A stretch of 64,000 nucleotides of DNA, taken from contig NZ_JBEFZF010000001.1 in NCBI RefSeq assembly GCF_046524175.1, positions 843,700-907,699 of the forward strand. The letters run 5' to 3'. Positions 26,820-35,456 of the stretch are shown one piece after another. Position numbers and translations under genes: made by a program. The first letter of the stretch is position 1. Each line of letters opens with the position of its first letter. The notes beneath the pieces were generated by a model. The model was not told the DNA's origin, did not search any database, and was given only the letters and a program-made list of their open reading frames with translations. The stretch comes from Spongiivirga sp046524175 (GTDB lineage: Bacteria; Bacteroidota; Bacteroidia; Flavobacteriales; Flavobacteriaceae).

Positions 26820-28259
26820 CTAAACAGAAACTCCTTTCCAGGTGCCCTTTCGAAACCAGACAATGCCTACCACCGCTATCAGTACCTCGGCAAAGGTAAT
26901 AGCCAATAATACTCCCAAAACACCCAATTCAAACCAGATGGCAGCGGCATAAGCAAAGGGAAGTTGAAAAACCCAAAAACAGAAAAAGTTAATAATCGTG
27001 GGGGTTTTAGTATCACCCGCACCATTAAATGACTGGATAACCACCATGCCGTAGGCGTAAAAAATGTAACCAGCAGCGATAACCCGTAAACTTAACGCAC
27101 CGTATTTGACAACATCCGGTTCTTGGCTAAAAAAGCCAATGATCCATTCTGCCAGTATCAAATAAAATATCGACACAAATACCATAAACCAAGCATTATA
27201 CTTCCCTGTTTTCCAGACGGAACGCTCCGCCCTATCCGGTTTTTGAGCACCCAGATTTTGACCTACTAAAGTGGCTGCAGCATTACTCATACCCCATGAT
27301 GGCATTAATGTGAACAACAGTACCCGTATCGCAATGGTATATCCAGCTAACACTTCACTGCCAAATTCGGCCATGATTCGCATTAAAAATACCCAACTAC
27401 TGGTACCAATTATAAATTGACCAATTCCTCCTAAGGACACCTTTACCAGATTGATCATCAATCCCATTTTCAGTACCATATTATGAAAACCAACTTTTAT
27501 TTTACTCCAGCCGTTAAAAAGAATAATTAGTTGGAGTATTACCGCACACCCCCGACCAATAGTGGTTGCTATGGCTGCACCTTTAACACCAAATTCGGGA
27601 ATGGGACCGAATCCAAAAATGAACATCGGATCTAGTATAATATTAAGACCATTAGAAACTATCAACACTTTCATCGCTACAGATGCATCTCCAGCTCCTC
27701 TGAAGATGGCATTTATTAAGAAAAGCAACATAATTGTGATATTTCCGCCCAGCAATATTTGCGTGTAGCCAAAACCTTCTTCAATAAGGTCTGGTTCACC
27801 TCCCATTAGTCTTAATATTTCTTTAGGAAACAATATTCCTATACAACTAATTATAATTGCTACGATACAACCCAGGATAATCGCTTGAACTGCTGTTTGT
27901 GAGGCACCCTCGGGGTCTTTTTCACCGATTCGTCGAGCGACGATTGCCGTCACCCCCATACTAAGACCAATGGCCACAGCATAGACTAAGGTTAAAACTG
28001 ATTCCGTTAAACCAACAGTAGCTATCGCATTTGGTCCCAAACTGGACACAAAGTATGCATCGACCAAAGCGAATATCGATTCCATCATCATCTCTAAGAT
28101 CATAGGAATTGATAACATAAACACCGCTTTGCGAATACTACCGGTAGTAAAATCTTGTTGAGAGCCTTTTAAGGCTTCCTTTAAATTGTTGAAAATTGAT
28201 TTGAAAATATATGAGCTCGAACGCATTATAATTAAGTATTGAATGAAAAATATACGCAT
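26820..28259 (-). CDS. MATE family efflux transporter
   Basis: A 479-residue protein of about 12 helices in two similar halves. The opening GSIRKAVFMLSIPMILEMMMES and VATVGLTESVLTLVYAVAIGLSMG match the DinF/NorM-like MATE group that exports drugs or other cations using Na+ or H+. A second ATG at 28226 gives a shorter start (MRSSSYIF), also plausible. The good promoter at 28325-28354 gives a leader of about 60 nt to the longer start. Substrate unknown. Confidence 0.9.
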   Translation of the reverse strand: MRIFFIQYLIIMRSSSYIFKSIFNNLKEALKGSQQDFTTGSIRKAVFMLSIPMILEMMMESIFALVDAYFVSSLGPNAIATVGLTESVLTLVYAVAIGLSMGVTAIVARRIGEKDPEGASQTAVQAIILGCIVAIIISCIGILFPKEILRLMGGEPDLIEEGFGYTQILLGGNITIMLLFLINAIFRGAGDASVAMKVLIVSNGLNIILDPMFIFGFGPIPEFGVKGAAIATTIGRGCAVILQLIILFNGWSKIKVGFHNMVLKMGLMINLVKVSLGGIGQFIIGTSSWVFLMRIMAEFGSEVLAGYTIAIRVLLFTLMPSWGMSNAAATLVGQNLGAQKPDRAERSVWKTGKYNAWFMVFVSIFYLILAEWIIGFFSQEPDVVKYGALSLRVIAAGYIFYAYGMVVIQSFNGAGDTKTPTIINFFCFWVFQLPFAYAAAIWFELGVLGVLLAITFAEVLIAVVGIVWFRKGTWKGVSV

Positions 28260-28324
28260 TCACTTCGCAAAGTGTGCGCAAAAAAGAAGATCTAAAATTC
28301 AATACTTACAGCTCCATAACGTTA

Positions 28325-28354
28325 CAAATATATACTATTTAACAAATAATCAAA
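28325..28354 (-). promoter_or_regulatory. Promoter of the MATE gene
   Basis: On the minus strand TTTG (28354-28351), 18 nt, then TATATTTG (28332-28325). It overlaps the 5' flank of the divergent M15 peptidase gene, whose ATG is 10 nt away. Confidence 0.65.
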
Positions 28355-28363
28355 CTTTTAATC

Positions 28364-28717
28364 ATGAAATTTTTTAAGCAAGAAGAGTTCGACTCACCAG
28401 ACAAACCAGGAAGCGGGGCAAAAATGAAACAACACTTTTTAGATATGCTTATCGCTGCCAGAGAAAAGGCCAACATTCCTTTTATTATCACCTCGGGATA
28501 CCGCACAAGAGCTCATAATAGAAGAGTTGGCGGAGTGAACGGATCAAGTCACACCAAAGGCGTCGCTGTAGATCTAAGATGTCATGACAGCAAAACTCGT
28601 TCAATAATTATTACCTCAGCTATAGCAGTTGGATTCAATAGAATCGGAATTTCTGATCGTTTTATCCATCTTGATGCAGATATGCAAAAAGTTCAAGATG
28701 TTATTTGGACATATTAG
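28364..28717 (+). CDS. M15-type D-Ala-D-Ala carboxypeptidase domain protein
   Basis: A compact 117-residue protein equal to one peptidase M15A-type domain. The zinc ligands are visible: His and Asp in SSHTKGVAVDLR and the second His in FIHLDAD; the ITSGYRT element precedes them. It has no signal peptide, so how it would reach peptidoglycan is unclear; a phage-derived or cytosolic role is possible. It is alone, convergent with the cytochrome c synthase gene. Confidence 0.85.
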   Translation: MKFFKQEEFDSPDKPGSGAKMKQHFLDMLIAAREKANIPFIITSGYRTRAHNRRVGGVNGSSHTKGVAVDLRCHDSKTRSIIITSAIAVGFNRIGISDRFIHLDADMQKVQDVIWTY

Positions 28718-28727
28718 AAAGAGGCAC

Positions 28728-31700
28728 TTATTTCTTAAAATATTTCTTGTAAGGGAAATACGATATGGTTCCTAAAATAGCGATTCCCGCAATAGCATAA
28801 TACACGAAGGATGGGGTGACAATTTTGTCCCCACTAGCGTAGCTATGTAAACCTGTTAAATAAAAATTCACTCCAAAATAGGTCATCATAATACTACCAA
28901 AGGCAACAATTGCCATCAAATTAAATAACCATCGTCCCCTTAATCCAGGAACAAGTCGCATATGAATAACAAAGGCATACACCATAATACTAATTAGTGC
29001 CCATGTTTCTTTAGGGTCCCAACCCCAATAGCGACCCCAACTTTCATTGGCCCATTGTCCGCCCAAAAAGTTCCCTATGGTGAGCATAACCAAACCAACC
29101 GTGAGGGCCAGTTCATTAATAATTGTCAACTCTTTAATATTAAGATCGATCTTCTTTTTATTCTTCTCATTAGTCATCAACATAAGTAACAACGAAACCA
29201 CCCCTAGAATCATTCCAACCGTAAACGGACCGTAGCTAGCCACAATAACCGCTACATGAATCATTAACCAATAACTATCTAATACAGGTTGTAAATTGGC
29301 AATTGCAGGATCTGTCCAACTTTGATGCGCGACCCACAACAATAAAGCGGTAACAAATGCAGAAGCAGCAACGGTGAGATCAGATTTTCGCATAAACATT
29401 AATCCAATACCCATAGTAGCCCAAGCTACGTATAAAATGGATTCATAGGCGTCACTCCAAGGAGCGTGACCCGATATATACCATCGTGCTATTAGACCCG
29501 CTGTGTGCGTAACAAACAACAATATTATTCCTACCTTAAATACATTATAGGTAATCTTCACTCCTTTCGATTCTTTCAAAATATATACAATTAGGAACAC
29601 GAACATTAAAATTCCGAACAATGCATAATAGCGATATAGTTTTTGAAAAATGTTGTACTTGTTATATAAAAATTCCGCTTCTATCTTTTCATCTGATGGC
29701 ATGACAGCTGCACCCCTTGTTTTTTGAAAACCTTTAATACTTTGCAGAATCTCATCAGCTTGTTTGTAGCCTCCTGTCTTTTTAGCATTTTGTAAGGCAC
29801 TCACATACAGCGGAAGTACATTGTAAACATATAGCGAGTCTTGATTCCTAAAATTGTATTCTTTTAGCTCAGGATAAGATACCCATTTGTTATTTTCACT
29901 GTTGGGAGTTGGGAAAAACTTCAGCACTTCCCCGTTCAAAGCTGAATACAATAAACTAATCTTACGATCTGCCTCTATAAAGCCTTTTTGAAATGCATTG
30001 GGTACCGCGGCTCGATACGCATTTTGCAAGTAAGGGGCCAGTTTATAGCTACCATCATCTTCAAAAAAATCAGAAAAAGTAGCATTTTCAAATTCTTTTA
30101 CTCCTATTAACGATCGGATGCTGTCATTTTCCCATTTTATTTTTAATATCGGGACAAACCTCCAAATAATGGGGTTTTCAAACATCGAAATCAACACCTG
30201 ATTTGCATCAAGGCCATTATACGAATCTTCCTTACTAATTTTTCTGAGTAGCTCTGAAGAATAGGTATTCGCTGGTTTCATGCGGCCGCCTAAGTCTTGG
30301 ATCACTAATTTTCCAAAATTTTGCGCATGCTCTTTACTAACAGCCTGAGCAAGGATTATAGAGTCTATTTGCGCACGGCTAAGGCTCATTTTAGGTGCAC
30401 TATGCTGATGACCTTCTGCCGCCACAGCTGATTTCTCTACCCTTACCACATTCCCATTTTCAACACGTACTTCTTGTTCTTGCGAATGATCGTGACCATC
30501 GTCAGCGTTATGTTGTTGTGCAACACTACTAAAGGTGAATCCCAAAATTGCTATTATACTTAAGGCTGCTTTTTTGGCCTTAATTTTTGAAAGCATTTTG
30601 TTTAAATCGGCTACCCTAGCCTTACGATCAAACAAGATCCATAAAAGACCAATGTATAATAAGAAGTAGCCTACATAAGTAATCCATGTTCCCCAGAAAT
30701 CATGACTGACTGACAAGATTGTTCCTTTTTCATCTGGATCGAATTGCGCTTGAAAAAATCGATATCCACGATGATCTAATACATGATTCATATAAATATC
30801 ATAATCAAAGGGCTCAGTATCTTGCACCGTCACTTTACTCATGAATGATGAATAACTTTGCTCAGTACCTGGGTATTTCTCAGCTATAAAATCGTTTAGT
30901 TTAATGCTAAAAGGCAATGCTTTTCTGATAGAACCATAGGTAGCATAAAAATCAAGTCCATTTACTGAAATAAGTTTGGGATCGATGCTAAATCCCTTTC
31001 CTCCCATTATTTTCATCGTCTGCTGTTCGTTTCCTGAGGCAATTTCAACAACGATAGCATCTGGTTTATTCTCATTGTCCTTCACGTCGACAACATCGTA
31101 CTTTCCTTTTATTAATTCATTTGGAATTACAAATTGCATACCAGCAGCAGTGTAGAGCGAACGCAATTGTAAAGGTTGGATACTATCCTTGTATAAGCTA
31201 CCTTTTAGCTGATCGCGCATTCTAAGAAATTCACCTTCAAAAGGAGAATCGATGGTATAAGTTTCTTCTCTAGTGTTTATGTTAATAGCTCCATCGGTTG
31301 GGTTGTTCAAAGCGAATAAGATATTGTGAACACTGGTAATCTCGCCATCTTTTAAAAAATGATCATGTCTTGTTCCCCCACTAGACTCCACTATCTTTAA
31401 ATAAGCATCCCCACTTTCATCCTCCACAAGGGTTTCTTCAACCCCATCAAGAAAGTCGATCATTTTTATAGTAAATGGTAAACCATTGAAATCGTTGTTG
31501 TACTGAAAGTAATTGTTAGTCTCGGGAGTAATTAAAATATCTTCCTGAAGAGTTTTACGCATCGGTTTTCCGTCAATTTCGCCATCGACAAAAAAAGTAG
31601 CATACGTCTTTTCGGTTAACATATAGTCGGTAGCCTCTCCTTCACGAATTGGCATTACACCTTCATAACTAATGTAGCGTGTTACAAATGCACCAACCAG

Positions 31701-31967
31701 AATGAGAATAAAAGAAAGGTGCAAGGTTAAAATGGACCATTTCTCTTTTTTATGCAGTTGATATCGAAAGATATTACCTAAAAAATTGATCACAAAAAAG
31801 ATCATAATCGCTTCAAACCACCACGCATTATAGATCCAAACTCTAGCTGTTTCGGTACTATACCAGCTTTCAACAAAAGTGCCAAGTCCCATGGCAACTG
31901 CAAAAACTATGAATAAAATGGCGGTTAATCTAGTAGAAAATAAAACTTTCGCAATGGCGTTTTCCAT
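28728..31967 (-). CDS. Fused ResB/CcsA cytochrome c synthase (CcsBA)
   Basis: A 1079-residue membrane protein. The N-terminal half is ResB-like (helices near 12-31, 48-66 and 78-97, a large periplasmic domain, a helix near 435). A soluble linker follows with His-rich HNADDGHDHSQEQ and EGHQHSAP and a long helical region. The C-terminal half is CcsA-like with about eight helices and the heme-handling WGWDPKETWAL tryptophan motif (about 976-986). The family carries heme across the membrane and ligates it to CxxCH of apocytochromes c. A -7 box lies upstream. The gene is longer than the roughly 900-residue CcsBA of Helicobacter; the extra length is in the linker. Confidence 0.93.
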   Translation of the reverse strand: MENAIAKVLFSTRLTAILFIVFAVAMGLGTFVESWYSTETARVWIYNAWWFEAIMIFFVINFLGNIFRYQLHKKEKWSILTLHLSFILILVGAFVTRYISYEGVMPIREGEATDYMLTEKTYATFFVDGEIDGKPMRKTLQEDILITPETNNYFQYNNDFNGLPFTIKMIDFLDGVEETLVEDESGDAYLKIVESSGGTRHDHFLKDGEITSVHNILFALNNPTDGAININTREETYTIDSPFEGEFLRMRDQLKGSLYKDSIQPLQLRSLYTAAGMQFVIPNELIKGKYDVVDVKDNENKPDAIVVEIASGNEQQTMKIMGGKGFSIDPKLISVNGLDFYATYGSIRKALPFSIKLNDFIAEKYPGTEQSYSSFMSKVTVQDTEPFDYDIYMNHVLDHRGYRFFQAQFDPDEKGTILSVSHDFWGTWITYVGYFLLYIGLLWILFDRKARVADLNKMLSKIKAKKAALSIIAILGFTFSSVAQQHNADDGHDHSQEQEVRVENGNVVRVEKSAVAAEGHQHSAPKMSLSRAQIDSIILAQAVSKEHAQNFGKLVIQDLGGRMKPANTYSSELLRKISKEDSYNGLDANQVLISMFENPIIWRFVPILKIKWENDSIRSLIGVKEFENATFSDFFEDDGSYKLAPYLQNAYRAAVPNAFQKGFIEADRKISLLYSALNGEVLKFFPTPNSENNKWVSYPELKEYNFRNQDSLYVYNVLPLYVSALQNAKKTGGYKQADEILQSIKGFQKTRGAAVMPSDEKIEAEFLYNKYNIFQKLYRYYALFGILMFVFLIVYILKESKGVKITYNVFKVGIILLFVTHTAGLIARWYISGHAPWSDAYESILYVAWATMGIGLMFMRKSDLTVAASAFVTALLLWVAHQSWTDPAIANLQPVLDSYWLMIHVAVIVASYGPFTVGMILGVVSLLLMLMTNEKNKKKIDLNIKELTIINELALTVGLVMLTIGNFLGGQWANESWGRYWGWDPKETWALISIMVYAFVIHMRLVPGLRGRWLFNLMAIVAFGSIMMTYFGVNFYLTGLHSYASGDKIVTPSFVYYAIAGIAILGTISYFPYKKYFKK

Positions 31968-31995
31968 GAAGCATTTCGTTTGCGTAAAACTGCTG

Positions 31996-32003
31996 CAAAA
32001 TTA
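31996..32003 (-). promoter_or_regulatory. -7 box for the ccsBA-like gene
   Basis: TAATTTTG on the minus strand, 28 nt before the ATG at 31967. No convincing -33 TTG. Confidence 0.4.
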
Positions 32004-32100
32004 GTGCATTTACCTAATTTTTCAGCTATTACCTAAGTATAAAAAGTTAAACAGAAATGTTAAAAGAAACTCAAAGCGATAAGTCGCTTATTTTGTCACA

Positions 32101-33246
32101 CTAGACCTCACAAAACACTTTCAATTCTTTGATTACATAATCCAATTCTTCCTTAGTATTGTATTTAGAAAATGAAAAACGAACAGAAGGACGTTTCAAT
32201 TCTTCTGCAGAAAGAATTTTGTTGAGCACGTGGCTACCTAAACTGCTACCCGATTGACATGCGCTACCCTTTGAACAAGCTATACCTTTAATATCTAAAT
32301 GAAAAAGCAGCATTAATGATTTATTTTCCGGCACAGGAAGATTTACATTAACTAGTGTATACGTACTTTTATCAAAATCTTCACTATTACCATTAAAACT
32401 ACAACCCGGCAATTCTTTTTTCAATTGCGTTATAAAATACTGTTTAAGATCAGAAACATATTTTTTTTCCTCATCTAAATGATCATAAGAAAACTTCATA
32501 GCTTCTGCTAAGCCAACAATATTGTGAACTGATTCAGTTCCGGCACGATAGCCACGTTCTTGTTCTCCTCCAAAAATTAATGGTTTTATACCCGAATCTT
32601 GCCGTATAAATGCGAATCCTATTCCCTTAGGACCGTGAAACTTATGCGCTGCAACCGCCATGAAATCAACGGCAGTTTTTTCAACATCTATTTTATAATG
32701 GCCAATTGATTGTACCGTATCGGAATGAAACAAGGCGCCATGTTCTTTACAAAGAGTTGCGATAGCATCAATATCAATCATATTCCCCACCTCGTTATTT
32801 ACATGCATTAAACTTACAAGCTTCTTTGAAGAATCAGCTTTTAAAAGTGTTTCTAAGTGAGCGCTATCGGGTGTACCGCAATCTTTTAATTCTACAAATC
32901 GCAATGCAATACCGTATTCAGAAGCTAGCTCTTCGGCAGTATGCAGTACTGCATGATGCTCAACTTCAGATGTAATGATTGTTTTTATCCCCAGATCACG
33001 AACCGCACAACGCAATACCATATTATCTGCTTCAGTACCACCTGAAGTGAAAATTATTTCTTGAGGCTTTGCATTTAGATAACTTGCAATCGATTTACGG
33101 GCTGTCTCGATAATTGTTTTAGAAGAACGACCATAGCTATGAGTTGAAGAAGGATTACCAAAGGTACTTGCCAATGCTTCCTGCATTTTCTCAATTACTT
33201 CGGGCCTAACTTGTGTCGTTGCCGCATTATCTAAATAAACATTCAT
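32101..33246 (-). CDS. Cysteine desulfurase (NifS/IscS family)
   Basis: About 381 residues from MNVYLDNAATTQ. Further motifs: FTSGGTEADN (PLP phosphate), HVNNEVGN, the Schiff-base Lys in AAHKFHGPKGIGF and the catalytic Cys in KGSACQSGSS. The enzyme takes sulfur from cysteine as a persulfide for Fe-S clusters or thiolation. The frame also has ATGs at 33258 and 33267; 33246 is preferred because it starts at the conserved end and a -7 box (33270-33277) would put the mRNA start at about 33264, making the longest form nearly leaderless. No isc/suf partner is adjacent. Confidence 0.92.
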   Translation of the reverse strand: MNVYLDNAATTQVRPEVIEKMQEALASTFGNPSSTHSYGRSSKTIIETARKSIASYLNAKPQEIIFTSGGTEADNMVLRCAVRDLGIKTIITSEVEHHAVLHTAEELASEYGIALRFVELKDCGTPDSAHLETLLKADSSKKLVSLMHVNNEVGNMIDIDAIATLCKEHGALFHSDTVQSIGHYKIDVEKTAVDFMAVAAHKFHGPKGIGFAFIRQDSGIKPLIFGGEQERGYRAGTESVHNIVGLAEAMKFSYDHLDEEKKYVSDLKQYFITQLKKELPGCSFNGNSEDFDKSTYTLVNVNLPVPENKSLMLLFHLDIKGIACSKGSACQSGSSLGSHVLNKILSAEELKRPSVRFSFSKYNTKEELDYVIKELKVFCEV

Positions 33247-33269
33247 TATTAATTTCATTTTTAGCATGA

Positions 33270-33277
33270 CAAAAGTA
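33270..33277 (-). promoter_or_regulatory. -7 box that decides the cysteine desulfurase start
   Basis: TACTTTTG on the minus strand, an exact TAnnTTTG. It ends only 3 nt before the 33267 ATG, which argues against that ATG as the main start. Confidence 0.5.
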
Positions 33278-33326
33278 ATTCAAATAAAATATTCTTAATG
33301 TGTCTTCTGTTAGTTCACTTTTCTAG

Positions 33327-33334
33327 TACATTTG
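33327..33334 (+). promoter_or_regulatory. -7 box for the lipoprotein gene at 33353
   Basis: TACATTTG, an exact TAnnTTTG, ends 18 nt before the ATG, giving a leader of about 12 nt. Confidence 0.5.
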
Positions 33335-33352
33335 CTTTAATCAAGTATCAAA

Positions 33353-33865
33353 ATGAAAAAATTACTCTTTTTATTAAGTGCACTTATACTGTTTTCTTGT
33401 GATGATGGTGACTTAGAAATTGAAGAACTGGATTTCAATCCAGATTCAGTCGAAAATTGTGAGGATGATACGTCGGTATTATTTATAACAAATGGCGATG
33501 AAGCGATGATACTTACATTAAGCACAGATTTGTTACTTAATGAAGTAACCGAAGTTGATGCACCAAGATCTGGTACGATAACCGAAAATGTTTTTGATGT
33601 TAACATTCGTATTTTTAGTGGTACCGTCTCCAATACCTACTTCTGTTCGCAAGTACCCTTAACAGAACCAACTGTCATTAGTGAGCTTAATGCCTTAAGC
33701 GGCACCATTGAAGTGACTACGGTACAAAACGAAACGACACCGACTCAATTTGATCATGAAATACGATTTAAAAGCGTTGTTTTTGAAAATGACGGTAACG
33801 GCGAGCGTTTAATTGATGCTGATTATTTGTTTGGTAATTTTTCTACTACGGCACCTACTCCTTAA
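33353..33865 (+). CDS. Hypothetical lipoprotein
   Basis: A 170-residue protein with a clear lipobox (LILFSCDD, Cys about residue 16) followed at once by a very acidic stretch (DDGDLEIEELDFNPD). The mature part is beta-rich with two internal Cys (ENCEDD, YFCSQ). Acidic residues next to the lipidated Cys are the lipoprotein surface-export signal described in Bacteroidota, so it may be on the cell surface. No known family. It is alone, convergent with the Smr gene. Confidence 0.7.
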   Translation: MKKLLFLLSALILFSCDDGDLEIEELDFNPDSVENCEDDTSVLFITNGDEAMILTLSTDLLLNEVTEVDAPRSGTITENVFDVNIRIFSGTVSNTYFCSQVPLTEPTVISELNALSGTIEVTTVQNETTPTQFDHEIRFKSVVFENDGNGERLIDADYLFGNFSTTAPTP

Positions 33866-33901
33866 GGTAAATTCCAAACTCAGAACCCTACAACAATCAA
33901 A

Positions 33902-34444
33902 CTACTTTGAATTCTGATAAATATAGACTTCAGTTGCACCCAAACCATATTTTTGATAATCTGCATCATAGAATTTGATGTTATCGTACCGTTTAAAAAG
34001 ATATTGCAACTCAAGTTTTAGTACTCCTTCGCCAACACCATGAATAAAAATTACTCTTTGAATGCGTTTTCGTATGGCAAATTCCAACTGTCGCTTTGCA
34101 GTGTCAAGTTGTAAGTTGAGTTTATCATGGGATTCCATACCCTTTTCATTGGCAACGAGTTGGTGTATATGAAGATCAACTTCCATCGCTTTAGACGATT
34201 GGTCTTTTGGTCGCATTTTAACTGATTTCGGTTTTTTCGAAAGTTCCTTTTCCTTTTTGATACTAGCTACATCAGCATTAGAGACCTGAATACCATCTTC
34301 TGTTTTTATGAGCTCATGTGCTTGTAGCGTCATTGGAAAACCATCTTCGGTCTCAAAGGTTATAGATTTGCCGTCTATTTCAACTATTTTTCCAGATAAT
34401 ACATCATCTATAGCCTCGACAATATCTCCAATTTCGAAAGTCAT
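33902..34444 (-). CDS. Smr-domain protein with N-terminal SH3-like domain
   Basis: About 180 residues. Residues about 1-50 form a small beta domain (FEIGDIVEAIDD). A Lys-rich linker follows, then an Smr domain: MEVDLHIHQL, the HGVGEGVLKLEL core with the conserved HGxGxG and the end GATEVYIY. Smr domains are nucleases or RNA-binding modules, also at the C-terminus of MutS2; this is a free-standing version. The ATG at 34444 is preferred over the in-frame TTG before it and overlaps the TGA of the upstream gene by one base (TGATG), so translation is coupled. Confidence 0.85.
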   Translation of the reverse strand: MTFEIGDIVEAIDDVLSGKIVEIDGKSITFETEDGFPMTLQAHELIKTEDGIQVSNADVASIKKEKELSKKPKSVKMRPKDQSSKAMEVDLHIHQLVANEKGMESHDKLNLQLDTAKRQLEFAIRKRIQRVIFIHGVGEGVLKLELQYLFKRYDNIKFYDADYQKYGLGATEVYIYQNSK

Positions 34445-34686
34445 CAATCTTCATTTTTCTCTTGTTCAAAGTCATTTTCTTCAAAAGGTGTATACTCATC
34501 CTTGCGGGGTGGTCTCGCGTTATCTTTGGTCCAGATCGAGGTAACGCGATACAAGCCGTACATAAACATGACCAAAGCGGTAATAAGCAGATAAATATTT
34601 GCGTTCCCTTCTTTATTCTGTTCAAATACTAAAATTATGCCCCCTATAAGTAATAATACATAATCAATGTATTTTGGATACTTCAT
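34444..34686 (-). CDS. Small two-helix membrane protein
   Basis: About 80 residues from MKYPKYIDYVLL: two hydrophobic helices (about 8-24 and 29-48) and a charged end with RPPRKDEYTPFEENDFEQEKNED. The frame continues upstream to a TTG at 34740 and an ATG at 34710, but 34686 gives a compact protein with a typical start. Coupled to the Smr gene by a one-base overlap. Function unknown. Confidence 0.62.
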   Translation of the reverse strand: MKYPKYIDYVLLLIGGIILVFEQNKEGNANIYLLITALVMFMYGLYRVTSIWTKDNARPPRKDEYTPFEENDFEQEKNED

Positions 34687-34752
34687 GTTTTTTCGTGAAA
34701 TAAGATTCATTCGCAAAAATAATACTATTTTTAGCGGCAACTTAGTTGATGT

Positions 34753-35055
34753 ATGAGGCTTTTTTTAGTTAGCGATCTTGATAAGTATATGTTACCATGC
34801 GCTACCAAAAAATATTTAGGTTTTGACTGTATGGGCTGCGGTATTCAACGTTCTCTTGCTCTAATATATGAGGGAGAGTTTATCGCTGCTTTTAAAATGT
34901 ATCCTGGTATTTATGGTCTCTTACTTCTTGGGATATTAATCGTTTTAAACCTTTTTGTAAAATACAAATACTCAACAAAATTGATTACAATTACAGCTGC
35001 AGTGACGGTAGCAACCATTGTAATTAGTTATATTATAAAAATAACCACACACTAA
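34753..35055 (+). CDS. DUF2752 family membrane protein
   Basis: A 100-residue protein with the DUF2752 signature: LPCATKKYLGFDCMGCGIQRS (the Cys-x-Gly-Cys-Gly part in CMGCGIQR) followed by a membrane pair. The family is widespread and uncharacterised; the paired Cys suggest redox or metal function. It is 11 nt upstream of a CCC-motif membrane protein, a pairing I have seen as common in flavobacteria, which suggests a shared role. Confidence 0.85.
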   Translation: MRLFLVSDLDKYMLPCATKKYLGFDCMGCGIQRSLALIYEGEFIAAFKMYPGIYGLLLLGILIVLNLFVKYKYSTKLITITAAVTVATIVISYIIKITTH

Positions 35056-35066
35056 ATAATTAAATT

Positions 35067-35399
35067 ATGGAAAAACAAAAATTACCTAATGGTGTCGCAA
35101 GTATAGTTCTCGGTGTTTTCGGATATCTGTGTTGCTGTATTTTGGGTGCAGGAATCATTCCCGCTGGAATTGGTTTCTTTCTTGCAAACAAATCACAAAA
35201 AATGTACAAAGAAGACCCCGATGCCTATGATAATTATAGTCAAATTAAAACGGCCAGAATTGTTGCTTTGATTGCACTTATCTTAAATGTTTTAATGATC
35301 ATTAGAGTAATCTATGTTATTTCTACTGTTGGTTGGGATGAAATGATACAGATATACCAAGATGCTTACCAGCAAGCAATGGAACAACAAGGAAATTAG
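35067..35399 (+). CDS. CCC-motif small membrane protein
   Basis: A 110-residue protein with an N-terminal helix containing Cys-Cys-Cys (GYLCCCILGAGI, Cys at 22-24), a second stretch, then a polar segment and a third helix (about 72-92). The three Cys at the membrane face are the hallmark of the flavobacterial CCC-motif family. Function unknown. It directly follows DUF2752 and ends at a bidirectional terminator. Confidence 0.82.
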   Translation: MEKQKLPNGVASIVLGVFGYLCCCILGAGIIPAGIGFFLANKSQKMYKEDPDAYDNYSQIKTARIVALIALILNVLMIIRVIYVISTVGWDEMIQIYQDAYQQAMEQQGN

Positions 35400-35416
35400 A
35401 AGTTACTTTTCTAAAT

Positions 35417-35444
35417 AAAAAAACCGCCAAATGGCGGTTTTTTT
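35417..35444. terminator. Bidirectional terminator between CCC-motif gene and rocD
   Basis: AAAAAAACCGCC (35417-35428) pairs perfectly with GGCGGTTTTTTT (35433-35444) over a 4-nt loop. It ends both converging transcripts. Confidence 0.92.
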
Positions 35445-35456
35445 ATTGACCTTTTC

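Noticed and set aside
34686..34740. Longer starts (TTG 34740, ATG 34710) for the small membrane protein
   Set aside because: Less consistent with a compact two-helix protein; not excluded for 34710.
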